Shown: one piece after another, positions 1-9,242 of the stretch
Layout: every line of letters starts with the position of its first letter
How positions within the stretch are numbered: position 1 is the first letter of the stretch
DNA from: Candidatus Nitrososphaera evergladensis SR1
GTDB taxonomy: Archaea; Thermoproteota; Nitrososphaeria; Nitrososphaerales; Nitrososphaeraceae
DNA length: 64,000 bases
NCBI RefSeq assembly: GCF_000730285.1
Contig: NZ_CP007174.1
Location: forward strand, 1,922,001 to 1,986,000
Direction: 5' to 3'
Notes under the pieces: generated by a model
What the model was told of the DNA's origin: nothing
Seen by the model: only the letters and a program-made list of their open reading frames with translations
Databases searched by the model: none
Program-made: the position numbers and the translations under genes

Positions 1-2
1 AA

Positions 3-635
3 AAGACGCAGGAAGGGCGCGACATGGCATCTACGCGCCTTGGGGTGATACTGGATGCTTATACGGTATATTTCGACCTGGTCCTGTGCGACATTGACGG
101 AAACGTCATTGCAAACGGCAGGCCGCAGCAGTTCAGGTCGCAGGGAACGAACCAGCGCAACGCCGCGTGGTTTGAATCGGCCATGAGCACCGCTTCAAAC
201 GACCAGTTTGGATTCCAGGCGGTACACAGGTCTCCTCTGGTAAACGACCAGATGGCTGTCATCTTTTCATGCTGCGTCAGGGAAAACTGCCAGAGCAACG
301 GCAAGGTGCTTGGCGTCCTTGGAACGGTGTTCAACTGGGAGGCGCTGGCGCAAGAGATCGTCAACAAGACTCCTTTGAGCAGGGAAGAAAAAGCCAACAG
401 CAGGGTTTGCATAGTAGACGGAAAAGGCACCGTCCTTGCGGACACCGACGGCAAGGTGCTTGAAGACAGCATACACTTTGCCGGAGACGCAGAGGTGTAT
501 GGCACAAGCAAGGGTTTTGTGATGAAAAAGTACAACGACAACGATTCCTGCATCGCGTACGCGGCTTCAACCGGCTATGAAACCTATTCTTCTGGCTGGC
601 ATTCAATAGTCATCCAAAAGCTGAATTCAAGGTGA
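3..635 (+). CDS. Cache-type sensory protein, 5'-truncated by the window edge
   Basis: The frame is open from base 3, so the ATG at 24 is probably internal and the gene begins before the window. The visible part resembles the membrane-distal and proximal halves of a double Cache ligand sensor: a strand pair around YFDLVLCDIDGNVIANG, an NWEAL helix, a second DGKGTVLADTDGKVL strand pair, and a terminal GWHSIVIQ strand. Such domains bind small ligands in chemoreceptors. No membrane helix or methyl-accepting coiled coil follows the domain, so any signalling part must lie upstream. Its place directly before cheW fits a chemoreceptor (inference). Function of the missing part is unknown. Confidence 0.75.
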   Translation, partial: KTQEGRDMASTRLGVILDAYTVYFDLVLCDIDGNVIANGRPQQFRSQGTNQRNAAWFESAMSTASNDQFGFQAVHRSPLVNDQMAVIFSCCVRENCQSNGKVLGVLGTVFNWEALAQEIVNKTPLSREEKANSRVCIVDGKGTVLADTDGKVLEDSIHFAGDAEVYGTSKGFVMKKYNDNDSCIAYAASTGYETYSSGWHSIVIQKLNSR

Positions 636-856
636 TTTTCCACCATGCAGGTTATTTTTGCGCGGTCGGCTGGCGGTTTGTCACGTGCGCGATTTGACAT
701 ACTTGGCCATATTAACGCCAGCGCCTACAGGATAAACGTGAGTGAGATGGTCGTCGTCGGCAGCAACAAAAGAACGATAACGCGTATAACAAACAACAGC
801 AAAAAGATGCGTCATAATCGCACCCCGCACATGCTGAAGGAGGGACGGCGCACATC

Positions 857-1360
857 ATGAGCGCAGCGTCAACGGCCCTGGCAGCGGCGGCAGACGGCTC
901 GTCGCAGATTCTAGTATTCAGCCTTTTTGAAGAAGGGATGTCAAGGAGAATGGACTATGGGGTCGAGGTGGGCCAGGTCCAAGAGATCGGGCTTTTGGAA
1001 AACATCAGCATGGTGCCAAACGCTCCGGCGTACGTAAAGGGAGTCATGAACCTGCGCGGCAAGATAATCACCATAATTGACGTCAAGCAGAAACTTGGCT
1101 TTCAGGCCATAAAGGAGGTCAACGCCTACACAAGAATCCTGATAGTGGGAGTGGGTTCGACACTCACAGGCCTGCTTGTGGACGAAGTGGACGAGGTCAT
1201 ACGCATATCCGCAAGCAACATCGAGCCAAACCCTGCCAGCGTTGCGGAAACGTCCCCGTACGTCAAGGGGATAGCCAAGATCCAAGACAGGCTTGTCGTC
1301 ATACTTGACCTGAAGATGCTGCTTGGCGAGGGCAATAGCGGCGGCAGCCAGGCAACATAG
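857..1360 (+). CDS. cheW: Chemotaxis coupling protein CheW
   Basis: 167 residues, normal CheW length. The protein shows the CheW fold pattern: EVGQVQEIGLLENIS, then NAPAYVKGVMNLRGKIITIID, the hallmark of the receptor/kinase coupling surface, and a second half with GLLVDEVDEVIRI and VKGIAKIQDRLVVILDL. In characterised systems CheW bridges chemoreceptors and the P5 domain of CheA. A strong ribosome binding site (aaggaggg, 839-846) sits before the ATG at 857 and fixes the start. First clearly complete gene of the che operon; cheY follows after 32 bases. Confidence 0.95.
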   Translation: MSAASTALAAAADGSSQILVFSLFEEGMSRRMDYGVEVGQVQEIGLLENISMVPNAPAYVKGVMNLRGKIITIIDVKQKLGFQAIKEVNAYTRILIVGVGSTLTGLLVDEVDEVIRISASNIEPNPASVAETSPYVKGIAKIQDRLVVILDLKMLLGEGNSGGSQAT

Positions 1361-1392
1361 AACACACATACAGGAGGGGCAAAAAAGACAAA

Positions 1393-1773
1393 ATGTCATC
1401 AAGAAGTTCGACAAAAATCCTCGTGGTTGACGACGCTCTCTTTATGAGGACGATACTCAAAGACATACTCCAGTCCAACGGTTTTACAAACATACTTGAA
1501 GCAGGCGACGGCGCTGCCGCTATAGACGCGTACCGCAAGAACAAGCCAGACCTTGTCACGATGGACATCAACATGCCCGGAACAGACGGCATACAGGCGC
1601 TCAAGTCGATAATCTCGATAGACCCTACGGCCAAGATAATCATGGTCACTTCTGTTGAGCAAAAGCAGATCATGCAGGAGGCCATCAAGGTCGGCGCCAA
1701 GGACTATGTGGTCAAGCCGTTTGACAGGGCAATGGTGGCTGCGGTGCTGAACAAGGTCATGAGGGGCAGGTGA
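1393..1773 (+). CDS. cheY: Chemotaxis response regulator CheY
   Basis: A stand-alone receiver domain of 126 residues. The acidic pocket is VVDD (residues 11-14), the phospho-acceptor is Asp58 in TMDINMPG, the conserved Thr/Ser is in MVTS, and the conserved Lys is in VKPFD. No output domain is present. By family knowledge CheA phosphorylates it and phospho-CheY acts on the motor, in archaea through the adaptor CheF; no cheF gene is visible in this window. It overlaps the GTG start of cheB by four bases, which suggests translational coupling. Confidence 0.95.
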   Translation: MSSRSSTKILVVDDALFMRTILKDILQSNGFTNILEAGDGAAAIDAYRKNKPDLVTMDINMPGTDGIQALKSIISIDPTAKIIMVTSVEQKQIMQEAIKVGAKDYVVKPFDRAMVAAVLNKVMRGR

Positions 1774-2909
1774 CTGGCAGGAAAATGATGACTTCGTCAT
1801 CCACAGCCTTTGCAAGCGGCAATAGTAGCAGTAGTAACGACAAGATTCAGGTCATGATAGTCAACGATTCGATGTACATGCGCAGCCTGTTTAGCGACTT
1901 GATATCCACAAGCCAGAGGCTCCAGGTGTCTGACACCGCAAACGACGGAGTCGATGCCTTGAGGAAGGTCCGCAAGAGCAGGCCGGATGTAGTGCTCCTT
2001 GACTTGGAGATGCCCAACATGGACGGGCTTTCGTTCATAGAAAACGTCATGCCCGCAGACCCTCTGCCAGTGGTCCTTGTGAGTAGCTACGGGCAAAAAG
2101 GAGCGGACGTGGTCTTTGACGCTTTGGAAATGGGCGCAGTGGACTTTGTGCCAATACCGCAGGACGACCCAGAAAAGATGCGCGACCTCCGCAGCACGCT
2201 TGTATCAAAGTTAGAGATAGCCGCGCAGACAAAAAACCGCCTGCGGCTGAAGATGGCAAAGGCTGCGCGCAAGCAAGCAAGCACGGCTGTACGTGCTCGT
2301 ACGCCGCCTTCTTTAAAGACTATGGCCAATGGCCATGAAGATTCTGCAGTTGTGGTCATTGGCGCTTCCACAGGAGGCCCAGGCGTGGTAGGCGAAATAA
2401 TGTCCAGGCTTTCTGCAGACTTGCCGGCAGGAGTCCTCATAGTGCAGCACATGCCCGAAGGATTCACAAAGAGCTTTGCAGACCGCCTTAACGGGATTTC
2501 CAAGATGCCAGTACGGGAGGCAAGAGAAGGTGACGCCATCAGGCCAGGCACGGCGCTGCTTGCGCCGGGGGACTACCACCTGCTGGTCAAGCCGTCTCGC
2601 GTAGTGGAGCTTAACAAGTCTCCAAGAAGGTTCGGGGTCAGGCCGGCCATAAACATGAGCATGGTTTCTGCCTCGCAGGTGTATGGCCGCAAGACTGTCG
2701 GGGTGCTGCTGACAGGCATGGGGCATGACGGAGCCTTTGGCATGAAGATGATCAAAAGAAAGGGCGGGATGACTGTCGGCCAGGACGAGTCTTCTTCGGT
2801 CGTCTTTGGCATGGCCAAGGCGGCGGCAGAGATGGACGCAGTGGACCGGCTGCTTCCAACAGAGTTGATACCAGAAGAGATCGAGAGGATGGTGGCAAGC
2901 GTACAATGA
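1770..2909 (+). CDS. cheB: Chemoreceptor glutamate methylesterase CheB
   Basis: 379 residues with an N-terminal receiver domain (LLDLEMPNMDG carries the phospho-acceptor Asp) joined by a basic linker to the CheB methylesterase domain. The catalytic elements are visible: Ser in GASTGGPG, His in VQHMPEGFT, and Asp in GMGHDGA. The enzyme removes methyl groups from, or deamidates, receptor glutamates/glutamines during adaptation. The listed start is a GTG overlapping the cheY stop; in-frame ATGs at 1785 and 1788 are alternatives that would cost only five or six residues. The stop overlaps the ATG of cheA (ATGA). Confidence 0.95.
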   Translation: MTGRKMMTSSSTAFASGNSSSSNDKIQVMIVNDSMYMRSLFSDLISTSQRLQVSDTANDGVDALRKVRKSRPDVVLLDLEMPNMDGLSFIENVMPADPLPVVLVSSYGQKGADVVFDALEMGAVDFVPIPQDDPEKMRDLRSTLVSKLEIAAQTKNRLRLKMAKAARKQASTAVRARTPPSLKTMANGHEDSAVVVIGASTGGPGVVGEIMSRLSADLPAGVLIVQHMPEGFTKSFADRLNGISKMPVREAREGDAIRPGTALLAPGDYHLLVKPSRVVELNKSPRRFGVRPAINMSMVSASQVYGRKTVGVLLTGMGHDGAFGMKMIKRKGGMTVGQDESSSVVFGMAKAAAEMDAVDRLLPTELIPEEIERMVASVQ

Positions 2910-4519
2910 GCGACGACAAATCTGCGTACAGGGACCTCTTTGTGCAGGAGGCGCACGAACACGTGCAGAACATGAACCAAGCGCTCCTAAAGCTCGAAGA
3001 AGATCCAAAGAACAAGGAGCACCTAGATTCCGCTTTCCGCTCGGCCCACACGCTCAAGGGAATGGCAGCGACTATGGGCTATGACCAGATAAAGGAGCTT
3101 TGCAAGGCAATCGAGGAGCTGTTTGACAAGTTCCGCAAAGGCGAAGAAAAGATGTCGTCAGAGATGGCCAGCTACCTCTTCAAGTGCTTTGACGCCGTGC
3201 AAGAGATGGTAGACGACGAGAACAAGAAGGTAAACATCGAGCAGTACCTAAGCGACCTGCGCAACCCCGCGGCGATGGGCGGCGGCAACGCCGCAGGCCA
3301 AGAGGGCGCCTCTCAACAGCAACAGCAACAGCAGCATTCTGCCCTCCCCCAGACCATAAGGGTCAAGATGCAGGATCTGGACGCGCTCGTGGACCTCGTG
3401 GGCGAGCTTTTGATAGCCAAGATGCGCCTTGAGCAGATGGTCGGCAACACCACGACTGACAACAGGGTGCGGCATACCTTTATGAGCCTTGGAAGGCTCG
3501 TCTCTGACCTGCAGTACCAGACCATGAAGCTGAGGCTGGTGCCGGTTGAGCAGATCTTTAACAGGTTCCCCCGCATGATAAGGGACCTTTCTTCAAGTCA
3601 GGGCAAGAGCGTAAAACTGGAAATTGAGGGTCTTGGGATAGAGCTTGACCGCACCGTCCTTGACGCCATCACCGATCCGCTCCTCCACATGCTGAGAAAC
3701 GCCGCGGACCACGCCATAGAAATGCCGGAAGAAAGAGAGGCCGCCGGCAAGCCTCAGACTGGAACAATCAAGCTGATCGCTTCAAAGGTGGGCGACAGGG
3801 TCATGATAACCGTTGAAGACGACGGCAGGGGCATAGATCTTGAAAAGGTCAAGGCAAAGGCAATAGAGAAAAAAATAGTCACCAAGGAAGAGGCAGACTC
3901 GATGTCAGAGCAGGACGTCCTTGACCTGCTAGGCACCCCGGGCCTGTCCACCGCAAAGCAGGTCACCGACATATCCGGCCGCGGAGTCGGCATGGACGTC
4001 GTGTTCAGCCAGATCGAGTCAGTTGGAGGCCAGGTCAAGATTGAAACCAAAAAGGGCCAGGGAACGCGCTTTACCATGATAATACCACTCAGCCTTGCCA
4101 TAATAGGCGGGCTTTTGGTCACGATAAGCAACGAAAAGTACGTGCTGCCACTGTCAAGCGTCATTTCCACGATGCGCGTGGACAAAAAAGACGTCAGAAT
4201 AGTCCACGGCAAAGAAGTGATACTGTTCAGAGAACAGGTGGTCCCTCTGCTCAGGACGGGCAAGACCTTGGGGATATCCCAACAGCAACAGCAGCAGGCT
4301 GACAACAATAATGATGATGACGACAACCGCTACCTGACGGTTGTAATAGTAAACAAGAACGGCAGGCCGTACGGCCTTATCGTTGACGAGTTTGAGAGCA
4401 AACAGGAGATAGTCGTAAAGCGCCTGGATAGTTCCAGTGCCCCATCTTCAGTGTCGTCTGAAGCTACGATACTTGGCGACGGGAAGGTGGCGCTGATACT
4501 GGACCCGGCGCGGCTGTAG
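2906..4519 (+). CDS. cheA: Chemotaxis histidine kinase CheA lacking a P2 domain
   Basis: 537 residues. The HPt domain (about 1-115) carries the phospho-acceptor His48 in SAHTLKGMAATMGY. After a Gly/Gln-rich linker (about 130-150) the dimerisation domain begins directly, followed by the HATPase with N box HMLRNAADHAIE, G1 EDDGRGID and G2 GRGVGMD, and a C-terminal CheW-like P5 domain containing a second Gln/Asp-rich insert. No P2 CheY/CheB-docking domain can be recognised between HPt and dimerisation domain, so this is a short CheA. Overlap ATGA with cheB. Role: ATP-dependent phosphorylation of CheY and CheB. Confidence 0.95.
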   Translation: MSDDKSAYRDLFVQEAHEHVQNMNQALLKLEEDPKNKEHLDSAFRSAHTLKGMAATMGYDQIKELCKAIEELFDKFRKGEEKMSSEMASYLFKCFDAVQEMVDDENKKVNIEQYLSDLRNPAAMGGGNAAGQEGASQQQQQQQHSALPQTIRVKMQDLDALVDLVGELLIAKMRLEQMVGNTTTDNRVRHTFMSLGRLVSDLQYQTMKLRLVPVEQIFNRFPRMIRDLSSSQGKSVKLEIEGLGIELDRTVLDAITDPLLHMLRNAADHAIEMPEEREAAGKPQTGTIKLIASKVGDRVMITVEDDGRGIDLEKVKAKAIEKKIVTKEEADSMSEQDVLDLLGTPGLSTAKQVTDISGRGVGMDVVFSQIESVGGQVKIETKKGQGTRFTMIIPLSLAIIGGLLVTISNEKYVLPLSSVISTMRVDKKDVRIVHGKEVILFREQVVPLLRTGKTLGISQQQQQQADNNNDDDDNRYLTVVIVNKNGRPYGLIVDEFESKQEIVVKRLDSSSAPSSVSSEATILGDGKVALILDPARL

Positions 4520-4531
4520 ATATGGAGGATA

Positions 4532-5146
4532 ATGGTCATGATGACATCACTAAGTGAAATGGAACTGAAAACACTGAAGGAACTGCTGAACTCGTACATA
4601 CGTACAAAGACGATGCCGGCATTTTCGATGATCCTGGGCGAGGAAGTCGAATACTCTGTGCGCAGCATGAACATGCTGCACCTGCAGGACATTGACGGCA
4701 TCCTCCTGCCGTTCATGAACCAGGAGATGTGCGCTATCTACCTGAGGGCGGAAGGAGATGTGCACATAGGGATGCTCCTCTTCATGCAAGAGTCCCAGGC
4801 GCTGACCCTTGCCGCGCGCCTTTTGGGCAAGGAGGCAATGGACCGGCTGGACACGCTTGGCAAGTCGTCGCTTGCGGAGGTGGGCAACATACTCTTGGCA
4901 GGGTCGTTCCTGAATGCCATCTCAAATTCCACAGGGTTCAGGATAGACTGCTCGGTGCCCGGTTTTGCAATCGAGTCCCTCGGAGCGATCCTTGGCGACC
5001 CGATATCAGAAATTGCGGCAAGGACAAACAGCCTTATTCTTGCAGGCGTCGAGCTTCGCAGCCTGAAAAGCAATGTCAGGGTCTACATATTCCTGTTCTT
5101 TGGCCCAGAGGACATAAAGAAACTGCTTGCACATGCGAAGGAATGA
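4532..5146 (+). CDS. cheC: CheC-type CheY phosphatase
   Basis: 204 residues with the CheC/CheX/FliY pattern. A membrane-facing first half (IDGILLPFMNQEMCAIYLRAEGDVHIGMLLFM) is followed by the helix SSLAEVGNILLAGSFLNAIS, where the E-x2-N motif is the known phosphatase signature; a second E-x2-N is not evident to me. CheC removes phosphate from CheY and is stimulated by CheD in characterised systems. The start at 4532 is preceded by ggagg (4524-4528). CheD follows immediately, the usual pairing. Confidence 0.9.
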   Translation: MVMMTSLSEMELKTLKELLNSYIRTKTMPAFSMILGEEVEYSVRSMNMLHLQDIDGILLPFMNQEMCAIYLRAEGDVHIGMLLFMQESQALTLAARLLGKEAMDRLDTLGKSSLAEVGNILLAGSFLNAISNSTGFRIDCSVPGFAIESLGAILGDPISEIAARTNSLILAGVELRSLKSNVRVYIFLFFGPEDIKKLLAHAKE

Positions 5147-5160
5147 GGGTTTGAGTCCCC

Positions 5161-5670
5161 ATGGATGCAGAAACCAGTGTAGGGATGGGAGAGCTGTACG
5201 TGGCTGACAAAAAAGACACTGTTCTTACCACCTTTGTCGGGTCGTGCATAGCCCTGTGCCTCTATGACCCGCGGTCCAAAGTCGGTGGGATGGCTCATAT
5301 CATGCTCCCAGAAAATGGAAGCAGAAATAGCTATAATGATTCTCCTTCTTCTGCAGATGAAAGCGCCAAGTACGCAGACGAGGCACTTGAAAATACCCTT
5401 AGGATGATGGTCGAAAAGGGAGCTCTGCCGGGCAGGCTTGTAGCCAAGATTGCCGGCGGCGCCAAGATATTTTCGCATGAAGGAAGCAGCGACGACATGT
5501 TCAGCATAGGCTCAAGGAACACAGAGTCCATCAAGCGTCTCTTGACCCAGAAAGGGATCAAGATAGCAGGGGAAGACGTCGGGCTGAACCACGGCCGGTG
5601 GGTCAGGTTCAACCTGAATTCTGGACGCGTAGTCGTGAGCATGAGAAACAGCGGTGAAAAGGTGCTATGA
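5161..5670 (+). CDS. cheD: Chemoreceptor glutamine deamidase CheD
   Basis: 169 residues. The catalytic Cys lies in TFVGSCIALCLYD and the catalytic His in GGMAHIMLPE, both standard CheD signatures; AKIAGGAKIF and the N-terminal GELYVADKKD strand also fit. CheD deamidates receptor glutamines and binds CheC. A Ser/Asn-rich stretch after the His motif (about residues 55-70) is slightly longer than in the bacterial forms I know. The stop overlaps the start of cheR (ATGA), showing tight operon organisation. Confidence 0.93.
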   Translation: MDAETSVGMGELYVADKKDTVLTTFVGSCIALCLYDPRSKVGGMAHIMLPENGSRNSYNDSPSSADESAKYADEALENTLRMMVEKGALPGRLVAKIAGGAKIFSHEGSSDDMFSIGSRNTESIKRLLTQKGIKIAGEDVGLNHGRWVRFNLNSGRVVVSMRNSGEKVL

Positions 5671-6512
5671 TTCGCGGCATGACATCAGCTTCAGCAGCAA
5701 AAGCAGGCGCGGATCTGGGCTCAAGCATGGTGGTAGAAAGGGTGCTTGAAAGGGGAGTAGATCTCAGGCAGTACAAGGAGAATTTTTTGAAAAGGAGGCT
5801 TGACATAAGGCTAAAGGCAAGGGGCATAAGCGACTACTCGCAGTACGCGCTATTGCTGGACAGCGACCCGTCAGAATTCCACTCGCTTTTGGCAACGTTT
5901 TCCATCAACGTGACGGAATTCTTTAGAGACGTCGACTTTTACAACGCATTTTATTCCCATATAATACCGGACATGCACATTGCGGCAGGAGGAAGAGGCG
6001 AAATCAAGGTATGGAGCGCCGGCTGCGCGTCCGGCGAGGAAGCCTATGCCCTTGCAATCATGTTTTCAGAGGCTGCAGAAAGCCTTGCAGGATTTAGAGG
6101 AAGAATAATAGCCACCGACTTTAGCAGCAAGTCCATCGAAGCCGCCAGGCTTGGAAGATACGATGCGGCCAGGCTGGCAAACGTGCCGGAAGACATATTG
6201 GCAAAGTATTTCACGCACCTGCCAAACGGCAAGCACCAGGTATCTGAAAAACTGAAAAACATGATCGATTTTGACATTGGCAATCTGGCTACCATGAATG
6301 CCCCGCAGCAGGTCGACGCCATATTTTGCAGAAACGTCCTGATGTACTTTGACAAGGACATGCAGCTCAAGATCCTGACAAAGTTCCACAAGAGCCTAAT
6401 AGACGGCGGCTACTTCATCCTGGGCCAGTCAGAAGCGGTGATGGGCGAATCGTCTGCCTTGTTTGAGACGGTCATGCCAAAGGAAAGGATCTACCGCAAA
6501 AAAAGACGATAG
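5667..6512 (+). CDS. cheR: Chemoreceptor methyltransferase CheR
   Basis: 281 residues, typical CheR. An N-terminal helical domain (about 25-90) precedes the SAM-binding methyltransferase fold: the glycine loop is VWSAGCASGEEAYALAI, followed by ATDFSSKSIEAA and IFCRNVLMYFD, then the C-terminal YFILGQSEAV. It methylates glutamates of chemoreceptors. The coding sequence overlaps cheD by four bases and is the last gene of the che operon. Its stop lies nine bases from the convergent end of arlI. Confidence 0.95.
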   Translation: MIRGMTSASAAKAGADLGSSMVVERVLERGVDLRQYKENFLKRRLDIRLKARGISDYSQYALLLDSDPSEFHSLLATFSINVTEFFRDVDFYNAFYSHIIPDMHIAAGGRGEIKVWSAGCASGEEAYALAIMFSEAAESLAGFRGRIIATDFSSKSIEAARLGRYDAARLANVPEDILAKYFTHLPNGKHQVSEKLKNMIDFDIGNLATMNAPQQVDAIFCRNVLMYFDKDMQLKILTKFHKSLIDGGYFILGQSEAVMGESSALFETVMPKERIYRKKRR

Positions 6513-6521
6513 TGCAACAAG

Positions 6522-8201
6522 TTACATCTTGCCAAGTTCTTTATACGCCGCTTCCAGCCCGATTTCCCTTGTCTTTACCAGGTGGTCGTACACTTCGTAA
6601 TAGTTGAATATCTTTTTCTGAATTAGCCTTTCAAGAAAAGCCGCACGCAGTTCCAGCTCGTCGTACAGGAGGCCCTCGTCTTTTCGCGCCATTCCCCTCT
6701 TCAGGAGCAACTTTGAAACAAACAGGTTGCTGCTGCCCCTTCCCCTGAACGTAACAGAATCGGTGGACGGATCCCACGTAAAGATCGGGATAAACATCAC
6801 CGAGTCGCTTCCGCTGTTGTAGCCCACTATCTCGTTTATCGACAGCACCCTCCTTATCGGCTTGCCTTCCTTTCCCTGCACGGCAGCCTGGAAGAGCGCA
6901 ATGTTTAGGTTTTCGACGTTGGGCTTGGGCACCTTGATGGGGTCGCCTGTGAGCCTCTGAATAAGACTTGACATCTGCGCTGCGTGGAACGTGCTGACGA
7001 CAGGATGGCCGGTCTGCATGGCCTGAAAAGCAATGTTGCCCTCCACACCTCTAATCTCGCCCACAAGTATGTAATTTGGCCTCTGCCTGAGGGCGGCCTT
7101 TAGCAGGTCAAACATGGTCACGCTAGAAGAGGCGCTGCCCGTGTCCCGTGTGACCTCGCTTATCCAGTTGTTGTGCGGGAGCGTGATTTCGGGCGTGTCC
7201 TCGATAGTGACCACCTTCCAGGTGGGCGGTATGAACAGCGTTATGCCCATCATGGTGGTTGTCTTGCCGGAGGCCGTCTCGCCGTTGATAAAGCAGCTCA
7301 TCCCCTCGCTTACCATCATCCACATGTATGCGGCCTCTCGCTTGTCGAGGGTCTTGGATGAAATAATCTGCGTAATAGAGAGGGGCACGCTGGCAAACCT
7401 TCTGATTGTGGCGTTTGTGCCCTTTCTGCTGACGTCCTTGCCAAAGACGATGTTGATTCTGGACCCTTCAGGCAGCGTGGCGTCGATGACAGGCCTTGCA
7501 TGGGACACGGTCTTGCCAAACTGCTCCGACATGCCTATGACCAAGCCGTCAATGTCGTCGTTTGTGAGCCACACAGGCGACTTGAGCGGCCCAAACACCT
7601 TGTGCACCACAAACACGTTGCCCTGACCGATGATAGAGATATCCTCAAGGTACGGGTCTGTCAGAAAAGGCTCCAGCAGGCCTAGCCCTGCGCGCTTGCG
7701 TATAAAATGGTAAACAAGACTTGTAAAGTCTTTCTCGTACACCGGCAGGGTTTTGGCTTTTGGGTCTAGCTTGCCATAGTCGACTTCGGCTTTTGAAATG
7801 GTGCATATCTTTTTGAGGAATTCTTCAAGGTACACCATCTTTTGCTGGAACTCGCTTGCCGGCTCTGTCGCGGCAGAGTTTATCGCAAAGTTCCTGTCAA
7901 CGGCCGAAGAGAGAAGCACGTTTGGCTCCGGCGGGTCCACGATCACGTATTCCGTGTACCCGTCGCTTGTCCCGATGCTGTTGATGTGTATGCAGATCTG
8001 GTCTGTGACAGGATAGATAAGGTTCAGGACCTTAAAGTTCTTCATGCCCCCGTCCAGCTTCTCGTAAAACGTCGGCATGGGTATGCCTGTGCCTGAAAGT
8101 TTTTGGAGGTAGTCTGAAAGGTGTGGAACTCTCCGGGCCAGTTCAAGCAGTTTCTTGTCAATTATAGTAGAAGAAGAAGAAGCCTGTGCTGCCAACTCCA
8201 T
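6522..8201 (-). CDS. arlI: Archaellum assembly/rotation ATPase ArlI (FlaI)
   Basis: 559 residues of the type II/IV secretion ATPase family. Walker A is GETASGKT (307-314), Walker B lies in YILVGEIRG (377-385), and the His box region is TGHPVVSTFHA (397-407); a KETVSHARPVID-type region lies around 230-240. The N-terminal 140 residues form the variable ArlI domain. In studied archaea a hexamer with ArlJ and ArlH powers both assembly and rotation. Unlike the other archaellum genes this one is on the minus strand, facing away from the archaellins and convergent with cheR. A pilus ATPase is the alternative, but the arlH/arlJ context favours ArlI. Confidence 0.88.
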   Translation of the reverse strand: MELAAQASSSSTIIDKKLLELARRVPHLSDYLQKLSGTGIPMPTFYEKLDGGMKNFKVLNLIYPVTDQICIHINSIGTSDGYTEYVIVDPPEPNVLLSSAVDRNFAINSAATEPASEFQQKMVYLEEFLKKICTISKAEVDYGKLDPKAKTLPVYEKDFTSLVYHFIRKRAGLGLLEPFLTDPYLEDISIIGQGNVFVVHKVFGPLKSPVWLTNDDIDGLVIGMSEQFGKTVSHARPVIDATLPEGSRINIVFGKDVSRKGTNATIRRFASVPLSITQIISSKTLDKREAAYMWMMVSEGMSCFINGETASGKTTTMMGITLFIPPTWKVVTIEDTPEITLPHNNWISEVTRDTGSASSSVTMFDLLKAALRQRPNYILVGEIRGVEGNIAFQAMQTGHPVVSTFHAAQMSSLIQRLTGDPIKVPKPNVENLNIALFQAAVQGKEGKPIRRVLSINEIVGYNSGSDSVMFIPIFTWDPSTDSVTFRGRGSSNLFVSKLLLKRGMARKDEGLLYDELELRAAFLERLIQKKIFNYYEVYDHLVKTREIGLEAAYKELGKM

Positions 8202-8295
8202 TGCGACGACGATGCACTCCTATATGAGAGACCAGACAGCGGGGTTAAAACAAATAGTATGTAAAAAATCAGCCACAAAAAGAGGCAGGCATGGC

Positions 8296-8319
8296 GTGCA
8301 CACACACGTGTGTGTGCAC
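8296..8319. repeat. Perfect 24-bp alternating purine-pyrimidine palindrome
   Basis: Between the end of the TrmB-like regulator gene and the start of arlI lies a perfect 12+12 palindrome made wholly of alternating purines and pyrimidines (GT/CA steps with a central CG). It could extrude as a cruciform, adopt Z-DNA, or act as a hairpin at the 3' end of the regulator transcript. Related CA/TG-rich tracts occur at several other gene ends in the window. Confidence 0.7.
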
Positions 8320-8330
8320 GTGCATGATAG

Positions 8331-9242
8331 TCAAGCGCCACCAGTCTTGTTGAACATGAACTTGAAGGCCGCTATCAGTGACTGGTTGTTTGTGTAAAAG
8401 CCGCAAGACTCTTGCTTTTTGCTCGGCGCCGGGCGGCTGTTCAGCAGGATTATCATTTCCTGATCGTCGACTATGACAAAGTCCACCGGCGTGCTTGCGC
8501 CATCGACCACCTTCAGGCCCACTGCCCGCATGTCGACTTCTGTTTCGTCGTTTATGAATTTCGATATCTTGGCACACGACGTGTGGAGCCTGACCTTTAC
8601 CCCCTTTTCTGCCAGACCGAACAGGGCGTCAGTCATTTCAGAATAATAAAGGTCGACCATGTACCTGTCAGAAAGGAGCACAGAAGCTTCAGTTTTTGCC
8701 GCAGACAGCATCCTGGCTATCTTGGCGTGCACCGGGTCTTCGCCGACTATGACCTGGTAGCTTTCCTTTCCGCCCTGCTCTGGCACCACCATGCCCTCGA
8801 CTATGCTGTTGATTATGTTCTGGTGCTCGTCCTTGTTTTCCGACACGGCGCGAAGAGCATTCTGCTTTGCCCTTACCAGGCAGTCGACTGCCTCTGTGTA
8901 CGGCAGGGCATAGTATTTCTGCGGCCTGTCAAAAGTGGAAAGGACGACTCCCTTTGAAAGAAGGTTTGAAAGGTAGTGGTACGTTTCCGTGCGGCCTATT
9001 CCAGTATACTTGGATACATCAGTCGCAGTAGAATGCTTGCGGATCATAAGAAAGAGCAGGATCCTTGCTTCGTTCAGGCTGAGATCCAGCTTTTGCAGAT
9101 CAGGCAAAAGCTTTTTCTGGACGGTAAGGAAGTACTTGGCAAACGCATAGTCAATCTTGTTGCGGCCATAGATAGAGCTGTCCTCGATTTCAGACAAATC
9201 AAGGTCGACGTCATAGACCTTTTTGATTGATGATGAAGCCAT
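8331..9242 (-). CDS. TrmB-like transcriptional regulator beside the archaellin genes
   Basis: 303 residues from the ATG at 9242. The open frame runs further upstream but would overlap arlB, and a TATA-like element (about 9267-9275) sits 26 bases before the ATG, indicating a leaderless start. A winged helix-turn-helix (about 50-115; LSLNEARILLFLMIRKHSTA, then GIGRTETYHYLSNLLSKGVV) is followed by a helical linker and a C-terminal domain like the TrmB effector domain, ending in GFYTNNQSLIAAFKFMF. A paralogue lies at 18905-19756 on the other side of the archaellum genes. Control of archaellum expression is an inference from position. Confidence 0.85.
   Translation of the reverse strand: MASSSIKKVYDVDLDLSEIEDSSIYGRNKIDYAFAKYFLTVQKKLLPDLQKLDLSLNEARILLFLMIRKHSTATDVSKYTGIGRTETYHYLSNLLSKGVVLSTFDRPQKYYALPYTEAVDCLVRAKQNALRAVSENKDEHQNIINSIVEGMVVPEQGGKESYQVIVGEDPVHAKIARMLSAAKTEASVLLSDRYMVDLYYSEMTDALFGLAEKGVKVRLHTSCAKISKFINDETEVDMRAVGLKVVDGASTPVDFVIVDDQEMIILLNSRPAPSKKQESCGFYTNNQSLIAAFKFMFNKTGGA

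Noticed and set aside
645-860. 71-codon open frame between the sensor gene and cheW
   Set aside because: No family resemblance, basic and Asn/Arg/Ser-rich, no ribosome site at its start, and it ends inside the cheW start region that has its own strong ribosome site.
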